21,536 nt of DNA from UBA2266 sp964406945 (GCA_964406945.1 CAYOTO010000050.1:1-21536), one strand, 5' to 3'. Positions 7,755 to 15,913 are shown, counted from the first letter of the stretch. Program-made: numbers and translations. Notes: generated by a model from the sequence alone, not told the origin.

Positions 7755-9861
7755 ATTTACCTGCCGTTTGTACGTTCACTCGTTCCCGGGGCCAGCGAAG
7801 CTTCTCTGCAACAGACCCGGCGTATCGCCAGGCTGATTCCTCGGTCTGTTTCAATGTGATTGGAGTCCGCTGAGCGGCCATTGCCAGCACTTCGGGAATA
7901 TCCGTGTAGCGGTTCACGTTCAAGAAGACCGGCCCGTCTACGTGCCTGTGCTCGGGCGGCAGCTTATGCAGTTCAATTGCCGATATCCCCTGCTCGAACA
8001 GCGACGCGTAAAGGGCAATTGCTCCGATTTCCTGATAGCCGATTATTTGCATATCCGCATCAGCCAGCCCATCCATGCTCTTTAGAGCCTGCAAAGCCCG
8101 TCTTACATCCCAGACCCGCATCGAATCCAGTGTTTGACCCAGCAGCATGAATCTGCGGCGTATCTGTATGTACTTGCGGTTGTCAAATTGCCACCAGTGC
8201 GGACCCGTGCCGCGCGGCGCCACCCACGCAAAAACCGCATTCGAGCCGACGATCTGCTCTCGCAGCTTCTCAAAAGCGTCCTTGCCCGGTAATGATTTGT
8301 AATCGCCCCGCATCTGATCTTCGAAAGCTGCTCGCATCGCACTGAGCCACTGACTCCAGACGCGGTCGTCCGTCATTTCGACCCGCAGATGTTTCGGTTC
8401 ATCCAGACCGGTCTTGTGGGCCATATATATTCGCAGACGAACGTTCGGCTGACTGGTGAAATCCACCGCCTTCAGGGTTATTCCCTCGGCCTGAGCTTCA
8501 AAAGCGGTCGCAAGGTCGAGCGGTCCCGCGGCCTTTTGCGAAGGCCATCCGGCGAAACACTTCCGCCGCAGTGTCTTCATCAGTTCCTGACGACGCTTGC
8601 GCCATTGCTGCCGCGACTCCGGAATTCGGGGCGCACGGGCCTTGGGAACGAACACTTCGTGTATCTTCGTATTAATCTCATCGGCAGGCAATTCGTCGAA
8701 TACCTTTAGTTGCTCGGGTTCGAATAACGCCACGGCCGGCGAATCTATAAGGCTCGCATCGTCTTTGAGAAAACGATTGAACCAGACAAACGCATGCACT
8801 CGCAATTCCTGCGTATCATTGTGCGGCCCTTCGGTTATATGCAGGCCGAGATATCTTGGTTTCTCGAACATATCGTAAAGCCGCGCGACCTTCTGATGCA
8901 GCCGGTAAACGCCGTCCAGCGGGAAAATGCCGTCCTTATCGCTGTTACTGATCAGCAGAGGGCGCGGCGCAACCATGGCCGCAACCTGCGGATAGTCCCA
9001 GCGATAAGTATTGACCATGAACATGCAGTCGCAGTGGCCCTCGACCGTACCGTCGACGACATGATTCTCCAGATCGGTAATCCCGGCCACCGGAACCGCC
9101 GCCGATATGCGCTCGTCAATCGCGGAAATCCACCAACTATAAGCGCCCCCTCCGGACCTCCCGGTTACGCCCATGCGCTTGGCGTCAACCTCCGGGCGGG
9201 TCTCAAGATAATCCAGTGCCCGCACGCAGTTCCATGCCTCAACACCCGCCGGTGTGTAACCGCGATTGTTCCACCACCACATATCGTATCGGTAAGTTCC
9301 GTGATGAATGCTCTCTATTTCGCCAAGCTGGAGCGAGTCGATGGCCAGACACACGTACCCGTGCCTTGCGAACCACGCCCCATGGTGCTGATATCGAACC
9401 TTGTTGCCGTAACTGACGCCGTCTTTCTTTACGCCGCCGTGACCACAGACGTACAGGATCGCCGGCGCCGATTTGTCGAGATTCTTCGGGATGTAGAGAT
9501 TGGCTGTTACGTACAGATGCGGCTGCGATTGAAAGTGCAGATTCTCAACCGTGAACTGCTCGTGGTCGACTTTACCGGTAACCACGGCCTTCAGCTCGGT
9601 CTTCTCAGGCAACGGATCCAGCGACAACATTTCAAGAAGCTGGGTTTTGTACGTGCCGCGTTTGCTCCGCCAATCCTCCACGGTCTTTATGTCGGTCATG
9701 CAGCGCCGCTGCAGCTTCATCGTCTCGGCCTCGAAGTAATCCCAGAGCATTTGCTCCTGGTCGCCCGGAGCAGTGGACCTGGTCCTAGCCGGGCTCGGAA
9801 CCGCCGCAAACATCGTTGCAAGAGCCGCGAGCAAACACAATGTCTTCAAAGATCTGAACAT
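7753..9861 (-). CDS. Secreted tandem alpha/beta-hydrolase (acetyl-xylan-esterase-like), second domain degenerate
   Basis: Predicted exported esterase, last gene of the six-gene operon. From the ATG at 9861 it is 702 residues with a signal peptide (about 4-25). The N-terminal half is an alpha/beta-hydrolase: oxyanion region YVCGHGG (137-143), nucleophile elbow GRSGGG (Ser236), acid region SDKDG (Asp308/Asp310) and GPH (His347), like planctomycete acetyl-xylan-esterase/Abhydrolase_7 proteins. The C-terminal half (about 440-690) repeats the fold (FAWVAPRGTG, then IIGYQEIGAIAL), but its elbow has Gln610 instead of Ser, so it is probably non-catalytic. A longer ATG frame opens at 9966, but GGAGGT at 9866-9871 and the signal peptide fix the start at 9861. 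It begins 70 bp after the DapA-like gene. Likely removes acyl groups from plant or algal glycans; substrate unproven. Confidence 0.83.
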   Translation of the reverse strand: MFRSLKTLCLLAALATMFAAVPSPARTRSTAPGDQEQMLWDYFEAETMKLQRRCMTDIKTVEDWRSKRGTYKTQLLEMLSLDPLPEKTELKAVVTGKVDHEQFTVENLHFQSQPHLYVTANLYIPKNLDKSAPAILYVCGHGGVKKDGVSYGNKVRYQHHGAWFARHGYVCLAIDSLQLGEIESIHHGTYRYDMWWWNNRGYTPAGVEAWNCVRALDYLETRPEVDAKRMGVTGRSGGGAYSWWISAIDERISAAVPVAGITDLENHVVDGTVEGHCDCMFMVNTYRWDYPQVAAMVAPRPLLISNSDKDGIFPLDGVYRLHQKVARLYDMFEKPRYLGLHITEGPHNDTQELRVHAFVWFNRFLKDDASLIDSPAVALFEPEQLKVFDELPADEINTKIHEVFVPKARAPRIPESRQQWRKRRQELMKTLRRKCFAGWPSQKAAGPLDLATAFEAQAEGITLKAVDFTSQPNVRLRIYMAHKTGLDEPKHLRVEMTDDRVWSQWLSAMRAAFEDQMRGDYKSLPGKDAFEKLREQIVGSNAVFAWVAPRGTGPHWWQFDNRKYIQIRRRFMLLGQTLDSMRVWDVRRALQALKSMDGLADADMQIIGYQEIGAIALYASLFEQGISAIELHKLPPEHRHVDGPVFLNVNRYTDIPEVLAMAAQRTPITLKQTEESAWRYAGSVAEKLRWPRERVNVQTAGK

Positions 9862-9865
9862 GATT

Positions 9866-9871
9866 ACCTCC
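9866..9871 (-). promoter_or_regulatory. Ribosome binding site that fixes the hydrolase start
   Basis: On the - strand GGAGGT stands 4 nt before the ATG at 9861. This near-perfect Shine-Dalgarno, together with a signal peptide starting MFRSLK, outweighs the longer open frame whose first ATG is at 9966. Confidence 0.75.
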
Positions 9872-9931
9872 AGCTTCGTCTTTTGTGTACGTTGATGCGA
9901 GCCCGTTCGCATCGCCCGTCCTGTTCTTCTG

Positions 9932-10996
9932 CTAACCCAACCATTCATCGAGATGTTCGGCCACAAAAGCGTCGTCTGTTAGATGCGGATAGTCGCGTAT
10001 GGTCTGGTCAATTCTTTCTGTCTGGCCCGGCGAAAGGCGATCCGATGGATCCAGCGTCAGACTGTTCGCAAGCAGGCCTTGCTTCTCGAGTACGTAGCTT
10101 ATGCCCGGTATGCAGCCTGTGAAACGGTTGTCCGCATCGAAAATGGCCTTGTTGGCCAGCGTCATTTGAGAGGCAAGCGTCAGAAGTTCACCGGGTACCG
10201 CCCGCCCGGATTCTCGAATAGTCAGAATGCGTTCCAATTGCTCGACCGCTCGTTTCGTCCAGCATGCCCACTGGCCCAGAAGCCCGCCCGCTATGCGCAC
10301 CGGTACAATTCTGCCGTCAACGTTGAATTCGTAACAGGGGAGCAGATCGACTATTATGTTGTCGTCATTGCCTGTATACAGAGCTATGTCGTCAGCTCTG
10401 CCCGATTTTGCGACCGCATCGAGTACATCCAGGCTTTGATACCGATTAAAAGGGGCGATCTTAATCGCCTTAACGCCCGGAATTTCCACAAACCGCCGCC
10501 AGAACTCGCCCGGCAGAACCATGCCGCTGATCGTTTCCTGCAGATAAAAACCCATTACCGGGATTATCTCAGCCACGGCTCGGGCATGGTCCAGAAGCCC
10601 ATCGATCGATCTTCCTTTCAGAGCCGTCAGCGACAGCAATCCCATGTGATAGCCGAGTTCTCTCGCACTCTCAGCCTCTTTACAGGCCTGCTCGGTATCG
10701 CCCAGCAGACCTGCAATCATAATCGGTTCTTCGCACCGACCCGAAGCAGCATAGTCATGCGCGGTTTCAACCGCCAGCCGCAAAACCTGCTCGTAAAGGC
10801 CCGTGTTTGTGTCGTGAATAGCAAACTGCGTCGTATGAACCCCAACCGCCAATCCTCCCGCTCCCGCATCCAGATAGTACCGGCTGAGCGCCCTTTGCCG
10901 CCGCTCCTCCAGTCTCAGGTCCTTCGTAAGTGCGAGCGGGTGTGCAGGAATAACGCAGCCGCGATAAAGTTTCTCGCATATATCGTCGAACGGCAT
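9932..10996 (-). CDS. DapA/N-acetylneuraminate-lyase-family Schiff-base aldolase or dehydratase
   Basis: Cytoplasmic TIM-barrel protein of the dihydrodipicolinate synthase (DHDPS/NAL) superfamily, which forms a Schiff base between a lysine and a 2-keto acid. Seen: 354 residues, with Tyr151 (MGFYLQET) and Lys179 (GVKAIKIAPF) exactly 28 apart, the spacing of Tyr133/Lys161 in E. coli DapA; GVHTTQF (52-58) occupies the place of the family's GTTGE loop. It is longer than DapA (292 aa) and carries an extra C-terminal region, so lysine synthesis is unlikely. Breakdown of a 2-keto-3-deoxy sugar acid or similar is the better guess. Start chosen at 10996 (GGAG at 11002-11005); an ATG at 11032 would overlap the upstream gene. 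The SDR gene ends 13 bp upstream, suggesting tight coupling. Confidence 0.82.
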   Translation of the reverse strand: MPFDDICEKLYRGCVIPAHPLALTKDLRLEERRQRALSRYYLDAGAGGLAVGVHTTQFAIHDTNTGLYEQVLRLAVETAHDYAASGRCEEPIMIAGLLGDTEQACKEAESARELGYHMGLLSLTALKGRSIDGLLDHARAVAEIIPVMGFYLQETISGMVLPGEFWRRFVEIPGVKAIKIAPFNRYQSLDVLDAVAKSGRADDIALYTGNDDNIIVDLLPCYEFNVDGRIVPVRIAGGLLGQWACWTKRAVEQLERILTIRESGRAVPGELLTLASQMTLANKAIFDADNRFTGCIPGISYVLEKQGLLANSLTLDPSDRLSPGQTERIDQTIRDYPHLTDDAFVAEHLDEWLG

Positions 10997-11009
10997 ACAA
11001 TCTCCAGAG

Positions 11010-12023
11010 TCAGAATTTGCCGCTTCGCACATCGTATTTCGTAGGTTTTCCCAGAGTTTCTCTGCCAGAGGCCACCCACTCGACTATCTCATCCAGCATC
11101 GATTCCAGCGGTATAGCAGGCGGCTCGAATGCATCTACACAGAACGACGAGTCCGACAGCAAGGCGGTGGGAGCTTCACTGCCGATGAACTCGGGCGTCT
11201 TGCCCAGCTTCTCACCGATATACGCAGCCAGCTTTCGCACCGAAAGCACCTCCGGCCCGGCTACGTTCAGCACGGCAGGGGGGCTCTGGGCCAGAGTCAG
11301 GGCCTGTGCTATGTAGTTGTTTGCATCGGCCTGATGAATCAGATTCACATGACCCATCGTAAGGTCGATTGCGGCCCCATCTGCAATCTTCCGCGCCAGG
11401 TCCACGACTATGCCGTACCTGGGCTCGTTGGCATAATTGAGCCGTATGAGCACCACTCCCGTTCCGTATTCCCCTGAGAAGTACTGGAAGATCCGCTCCC
11501 GGCCCAGGCACGACCAGGCGTATTCACCCACCGGCTCCGGCGCAGTTCGTTCGGTCGGGCCCGAGCCGGATACTTCAGTGAATGGGTAAACATTGCCCGT
11601 ACTGAAAGCGACTATCCGTGCATGGCGATATCGCCTGGCGACGACACACGGCAAATATGCGTTCATTGCCCAAGTAAGAGGCTGTTTGCCCGAAGCTCCG
11701 AACTTCATACCCGCCAGGTAGAACACGTTCGGCACATCCGGCAAATGCGAACAGGCGTCCTCGTCAAGCAGGTCGCACGCAATTGTGTTGACCTGCGCAT
11801 CGTCCAGTCGTGCTTTCACGGCCGCATCGCTGAAACGTGATACCGCATAGATTTCCTTCTGCGGCGCGGCCTTCTTAAGCAGCATGCTGAGCGTGGGGCC
11901 CATTTTACCACCGGCGCCCAGTACGACTACATTGCCATCAATACGCTTCAGTCTCTCGACGGTTGCGGGCCACGGCTCGCTCAACCTCGCTTCGAGTTCT
12001 CTGATATATCCATCGTCCGTCAT
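11010..12023 (-). CDS. Extended-SDR NAD-dependent epimerase/dehydratase-like protein lacking the catalytic lysine
   Basis: Rossmann-fold protein of the NAD-dependent epimerase/dehydratase family. Seen: nucleotide loop VLGAGGKMG (34-42), NVFYLAG (99-105), FSTGNVYPF (140-148) with Ser141/Thr142, GEYAWSCLGRER (167-178) and a substrate-side block MGHVNLIHQADANNY (223-237). The SDR active-site YxxxK reads Tyr168-Ala-Trp-Ser-Cys172, so the lysine is replaced by cysteine. The fold is clear, but the usual redox chemistry is in doubt. It could still bind NAD(P) and a sugar, or use a different base. Start set at 12023 because GGCGGA (12030-12035) lies 6 nt upstream; ATGs at 12029 and 12065 are alternatives, the latter overlapping the transporter gene. 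It lies 22 bp after the transporter and 13 bp before the DapA-like gene. Confidence 0.8.
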   Translation of the reverse strand: MTDDGYIRELEARLSEPWPATVERLKRIDGNVVVLGAGGKMGPTLSMLLKKAAPQKEIYAVSRFSDAAVKARLDDAQVNTIACDLLDEDACSHLPDVPNVFYLAGMKFGASGKQPLTWAMNAYLPCVVARRYRHARIVAFSTGNVYPFTEVSGSGPTERTAPEPVGEYAWSCLGRERIFQYFSGEYGTGVVLIRLNYANEPRYGIVVDLARKIADGAAIDLTMGHVNLIHQADANNYIAQALTLAQSPPAVLNVAGPEVLSVRKLAAYIGEKLGKTPEFIGSEAPTALLSDSSFCVDAFEPPAIPLESMLDEIVEWVASGRETLGKPTKYDVRSGKF

Positions 12024-12045
12024 TTGCATTCCGCCGACAATTCGG

Positions 12046-13401
12046 TCAGCTAAGCTTGAGAACAAGAATTATCAGCACGCGAATCGCCATGAATAGGACG
12101 ACGAGAAAGCCGATCACGCCCAGTATATTCAAGATCAGCGTATTCCGCTTCTCGCCCATTATCTTTTTCTGGTTGGCCAGGTACAGCAGAGCGGCCGCCA
12201 TGAGCGGGTTGCCCACAACCGTAAGCGCCTGGCCGAACACAATCGCATCCATCTTCTTGACCGGTGTGTTCAGCACGATCATAGCCATGAACATGCCGAT
12301 CAGAAGCACCACGACTGTCAGCTTTCGCGGCCACGGATCACTGAGTCTCGCCGGCTGACCCAGGCCGTCGGCCAGAATGCTTCCGCCGATCATCGCGTTG
12401 ATTACGAAGGGATTCATCGCCACCGCCAGTAGCCCGATGCAGAAGATAATATGTGCGGTGGTGCCAAGGAGCGGCCGAAGCTGCGTCGCCAGCACGCTGA
12501 TATCACTCAGTTCGCTCGGGTCGGCGCCCGCCTTGTAATACAGCACGCTCGCGCTGGTAATCATTATCATCGCACTGACGCCCGTCAGCACAACAACCCC
12601 GCCTATCGAATCGCCAATGCCGTAGTAATAGTCCTTCAGCGTCCAACCCTTTTCCCGCACAAGATTCCCCTGGTAGAAAGCCCCCGCAACCGAAAAAGTG
12701 GTGCCAAGAAGCCCGGCGATCAGCATGATCGGATCGTACAGCGCCCCGCTCTCGGTTTGCTTGGGCAGTCCGATGGAAATGCCCTCCGGAAGACTCGGGA
12801 CAAGCCCTTTCAGCAGCGCAGCTAACTGCGGCCCGGCCACGAACAAATTCACTAGAAAACAAATCAGGATGATAGCAACCATAAACTTCATGACCCGTTC
12901 GAGGCTGCGGTAAATCTGCTTGAGCAGGAAAACGAGCGCAATAATAAGGGCGTTAAACGCTATCAGAACGCCGCTGTTTATTAGGTTGTGCGTCTTCTCG
13001 GACATCTCTTCGGGGTTGCCGAACAGGGCGGGAATCCCGAGTGTATCGGCCGCGGCCGCAACGGCGAGATTGTTGGAAAACTGAAACGCCGTGCAGATCA
13101 GAGCCAGGTTGATGCCCACAATCGCGGCCACAGGCCGATTGATGCTCCGCGACAGAAGCGTGCAGGGCGTACCCTGGCCGACCACGCCGATCCTGGCAGC
13201 CATCGACATATAAGTGCCCATCAGCACGCCTGTGATCACCAGCATCCAGAGTATTTCATAGCCGTAAGTTGCCCCGACCTTTGAGCTTATCAACAAACTG
13301 CCGGGTCCGAAGACCACGCATGCGATAATCAGTGCCGGACCGACCGACTTGTACCACGGCGGTCGTTTAACCAGTACATCTGCTTCCGAGACGTTCGACA
13401 T
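12046..13401 (-). CDS. NRAMP-fold membrane transporter with altered metal-site motifs
   Basis: Integral membrane protein of 451 residues with about 11-12 hydrophobic helices and the NRAMP (APC/LeuT-type) layout. TM1 carries FGPGSLL...GATYGYEILW (31-52), which aligns with the NRAMP block DPGN...GYxLLW, but Asp is Gly32 and Asn is Ser35. In TM6 the metal-binding MPHN is replaced by SVAG (237-240). All four residues that coordinate Mn/Fe in classical NRAMPs are therefore gone, so metal transport is unlikely. Its place between an oxidoreductase gene and sugar/keto-acid enzymes suggests an organic or cation-coupled substrate; that is inference. Start at 13401 has GGAG (13408-13411) 6 nt upstream; an ATG at 13413 lies inside that site. 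Annotation pipelines would probably call it a divalent metal transporter. Confidence 0.85.
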   Translation of the reverse strand: MSNVSEADVLVKRPPWYKSVGPALIIACVVFGPGSLLISSKVGATYGYEILWMLVITGVLMGTYMSMAARIGVVGQGTPCTLLSRSINRPVAAIVGINLALICTAFQFSNNLAVAAAADTLGIPALFGNPEEMSEKTHNLINSGVLIAFNALIIALVFLLKQIYRSLERVMKFMVAIILICFLVNLFVAGPQLAALLKGLVPSLPEGISIGLPKQTESGALYDPIMLIAGLLGTTFSVAGAFYQGNLVREKGWTLKDYYYGIGDSIGGVVVLTGVSAMIMITSASVLYYKAGADPSELSDISVLATQLRPLLGTTAHIIFCIGLLAVAMNPFVINAMIGGSILADGLGQPARLSDPWPRKLTVVVLLIGMFMAMIVLNTPVKKMDAIVFGQALTVVGNPLMAAALLYLANQKKIMGEKRNTLILNILGVIGFLVVLFMAIRVLIILVLKLS

Positions 13402-13422
13402 TTGTATCTCCATGCAAAAGTT

Positions 13423-14853
13423 CTAAACGTTTTCCGGCACCACGAACGGCTTGCGGTAATCCTTTGTCGCCAGTCTGTTGGCTTCGGCCGCCAGTTCACC
13501 GGTAAATCGCTCGGTCTTCGGGTCGAGTGTGAGCCGCGGACCCAGTATGCGCGGCGTCTTTTCGAGATCGACTCCGTTGACCAGCAGATGTTCCTGAAAC
13601 CGCCCGAAGCTGTCCATCATTTCGCGGTTGCCCCCGATGACGTCCATGATGTCTTCTCGATTCGCTTGTCGCCCGAGTCTATGCGAAATATTGCCCATGT
13701 GGCACAACCCGCTCGAAAGGTGGCCGTCCAGAATTTCAGCGTTCAGGTCCGAAGGCTTTCTGCTCCTGATTGCTTTGATGAAGTTGGCGTGATGACCGCT
13801 TCCGCCGGTGCGATTGAACTGTTTCACCTTTTTGCCGTCGTTGTCGTACGCCCAGCCGCCGACGAAATATCCTCCCTCGCAGTGAACCACCGTTCCCGCA
13901 CGCGTGCCGAAGTAGTTATCCATTGCCGACTCGCTTTTCGAAGCCGGAAGCCCCCGCAGTTCGAAAATTACCGGCGCGGGCTTGTAATCCAGCAGCACAA
14001 GTTGGGTGTTCGGTGTCTCGCCGTCGTCGATATACCCGAATCTGCCGCCGATACTCATAACCGCCGGCGCAAGCTCGTTCTGATCGACGAACCACCGGCA
14101 TATATCCATGAAGTGGATGCCGTTGTTGCCCAGATCGCCGTTGCCCGTCGGCCAGACCCAATGCCAGTCATAGTGCAGGTTCTTGCGCATCAGGGGCTTC
14201 TTCGGAGCCGGCCCGCACCACAGATCATAGTCGACGCTCTCCGGCACTTCTTGAGGTCCGTCCACCTTTCCTATACTGCCGCGCCGAACGTATATAATGC
14301 CGCGAACGCAGGTGATTTTGCCCAGATGCCCCTCCTTTATCCACCTGTACGCCTCGTGCAGCCCCATATCCGAGCGTCTCTGCGTGCCCGACTGCACTAT
14401 CCGGCCGTACTTGCGAGCGGCCTTTACCATCTGCCGACCTTCCCACAGCGTATGGCACACCGGCTTCTCCACGTATACGTCTTTGCCCGCCTGGCATCCC
14501 CACACAGTCACCGGCGCATGCCAGTGGTTCGGAGATGCAGTGATTACCGCGTCTATGCTTTTGTCCTCCAGCAGCTTGCGATAATCCCGGTAAGTGTCCA
14601 CTTTTTCGTTTCGGCCGGCGAACGCCTTCGTTTCTCTGTCCAAAAACGTCTGATCCGGATCGCAGACCGCCACCACGCGAACACCGGGTATTTTGCGGAA
14701 CCAGTTAATATGGTTCCCGCCCTGATTGCGGATGCCGACCACGGCGACTCGGACGTCGTCGTTGGCGCCCAGTACGCGAGAAAACGGTGCAGAGGCCGCA
14801 AAACCCGCCGCCACAGAGGTTTTGAGAAAATTACGACGATTCGTGCGTTGCAT
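13423..14853 (-). CDS. Tat-exported Gfo/Idh/MocA family oxidoreductase
   Basis: NAD(P)-dependent sugar or inositol oxidoreductase of the Gfo/Idh/MocA family. Seen: a twin-arginine signal RRNFLKTS (Arg6-Arg7) with hydrophobic stretch and AxA-like cleavage region near 21-30; Rossmann motif VVGIRNQGGNH (38-48); VCDPD (63-67); ASPNHWH (106-112); and the family hallmark EKP (129-131). Tat export implies folding with a tightly held cofactor before secretion, as in glucose-fructose oxidoreductase. The protein is 476 residues and ends with the usual planctomycete C-terminal domain. AGGAG (14861-14865) lies 7 nt before the ATG at 14853, so this start is preferred over 14889. The sugar-isomerase-like gene ends 32 bp upstream and the transporter starts 21 bp downstream. 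Likely oxidises a periplasmic sugar; substrate unknown. Confidence 0.88.
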   Translation of the reverse strand: MQRTNRRNFLKTSVAAGFAASAPFSRVLGANDDVRVAVVGIRNQGGNHINWFRKIPGVRVVAVCDPDQTFLDRETKAFAGRNEKVDTYRDYRKLLEDKSIDAVITASPNHWHAPVTVWGCQAGKDVYVEKPVCHTLWEGRQMVKAARKYGRIVQSGTQRRSDMGLHEAYRWIKEGHLGKITCVRGIIYVRRGSIGKVDGPQEVPESVDYDLWCGPAPKKPLMRKNLHYDWHWVWPTGNGDLGNNGIHFMDICRWFVDQNELAPAVMSIGGRFGYIDDGETPNTQLVLLDYKPAPVIFELRGLPASKSESAMDNYFGTRAGTVVHCEGGYFVGGWAYDNDGKKVKQFNRTGGSGHHANFIKAIRSRKPSDLNAEILDGHLSSGLCHMGNISHRLGRQANREDIMDVIGGNREMMDSFGRFQEHLLVNGVDLEKTPRILGPRLTLDPKTERFTGELAAEANRLATKDYRKPFVVPENV

Positions 14854-14885
14854 TTTGCGACTCCTGTAGTTTGCTTTGTCCTTTT

Positions 14886-15854
14886 TCACAGGCCGTGGGC
14901 GGCCAGACGACTCTTCAGAGTCCGCAAATCAGTCCGCATGGCCTCGAAAACTTTTGCGCCCGTGCCTTCTATTTGCCGCCTGCCGTGCTCAGCCCCGCCC
15001 AGGTCGTACTCCAGATGCAGTGTGGACGGGACGACCACGCGATTTTGCTTGAGAATGGAAAAATAACGTTCGAAATCGACCATGCCATTACCAAGCGGGC
15101 AGTTGTGCGGCTGCCATTTGTCTGCGCTTCGTCGCCAGAAGAAATCCTTGGCGACGATGGTCCTGATATGCGGCATTATTCGCCGCAGGCTCGTAGGCCA
15201 ACTCATGCCGCCTTCGACCGTCGCATGGCGGATGTCGTACTGAAAACCGAGTCGATCCGAGCCGATCTCATCGAAAACTTCAGCAATATCCCACAGAACC
15301 GCCCCCACATACCCGTTGCCCGCGTGATTTTGATAACCGCATCGAAGACCGAAATGCCGGTTCATTGCATCCAGGTCCCGCAGTTTTGCCTTCGCCTGGG
15401 CCAGCGTCTGCTTGACGGACCTGGATTTGTCGTACTTATAATAGCCCATCCTGTAATCGGTAACTCCGACAGAACTCGCTGTCTTGAGAATGGGTTCGGT
15501 GTAAGGATGGTCTGGATCGTTCACCCGTGTAACGATCATCTTTACTTGGATTCCGTGCTTTTTCGCGGCCTCCACCGCCCGCGGCAGATCGTCCTCAACC
15601 CTCTCGCCAAGGACATGACCGCCGGGCCTCACCGTCAGATCGATTCCGTCGAACCCCGCCCGAGCAGCCGCCTCGGCCATGTCGTCATAATCCAGAAATT
15701 GCAGCAGCTTGGAAAAAACACTCACCCTCGTACCCGTTGCCGGTAGAGATGCTCCGCCGGACGCTATTGCACCCGGCATAAAAGCCGCGGCCGCCGAAAA
15801 TGCCGAAGCCGCCAGAAACCCCCGCCTGGTATACCGCTCTGAGGCCATGCTCAT
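14886..15854 (-). CDS. Tat-exported sugar isomerase/epimerase-like TIM barrel (AP-endonuclease-2 fold)
   Basis: First gene of the operon. Xylose-isomerase-like TIM-barrel protein of the sugar phosphate isomerase/epimerase group. Seen: a twin-arginine signal TRRGFLAAS (Arg10-Arg11) with an alanine-rich hydrophobic stretch (15-31); GFDGIDLTV (68-76); MIVTRVND (106-113); and probable metal ligands in NHAGN (His177), YDIRHA (Asp207, His210), KDFFW (Asp237) and LEYD (Glu282). As it is exported, the substrate is probably a free rather than phosphorylated sugar or inositol derivative. The protein is 322 residues, typical with the signal added. GGAG (15863-15866) lies 8 nt before the ATG at 15854; a second ATG at 15848 is less favoured. 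Gene order puts it with the Tat-exported oxidoreductase, consistent with two-step periplasmic sugar conversion. Confidence 0.86.
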   Translation of the reverse strand: MSMASERYTRRGFLAASAFSAAAAFMPGAIASGGASLPATGTRVSVFSKLLQFLDYDDMAEAAARAGFDGIDLTVRPGGHVLGERVEDDLPRAVEAAKKHGIQVKMIVTRVNDPDHPYTEPILKTASSVGVTDYRMGYYKYDKSRSVKQTLAQAKAKLRDLDAMNRHFGLRCGYQNHAGNGYVGAVLWDIAEVFDEIGSDRLGFQYDIRHATVEGGMSWPTSLRRIMPHIRTIVAKDFFWRRSADKWQPHNCPLGNGMVDFERYFSILKQNRVVVPSTLHLEYDLGGAEHGRRQIEGTGAKVFEAMRTDLRTLKSRLAAHGL

Positions 15855-15884
15855 ATAGTAATCTCCGAAATCCGTACCGCTCGG

Positions 15885-15913
15885 AGACTACCACCTTTGG
15901 GGGCATTTTTCAA
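15885..15913 (-). promoter_or_regulatory. Candidate promoter of the six-gene catabolic operon
   Basis: On the - strand TTGAAA (15913-15908) is followed after 17 bp by TAGTCT (15890-15885), about 30 bp before the first start codon. The -35 matches 5 of 6 consensus bases; the -10 is weak, as expected for an activated promoter. Assigned by eye. Confidence 0.35.

Noticed and set aside
8794..11044. Two long + strand open frames (442 and 353 codons)
   Set aside because: Antisense shadows of the hydrolase and DapA-like genes, with low-complexity Arg-rich translations and no ribosome sites.
13402..15066. 554-codon + strand open frame
   Set aside because: Antisense to the Gfo/Idh/MocA gene and the end of the isomerase gene, both of which carry clear family motifs and ribosome sites; no motif on the + strand.
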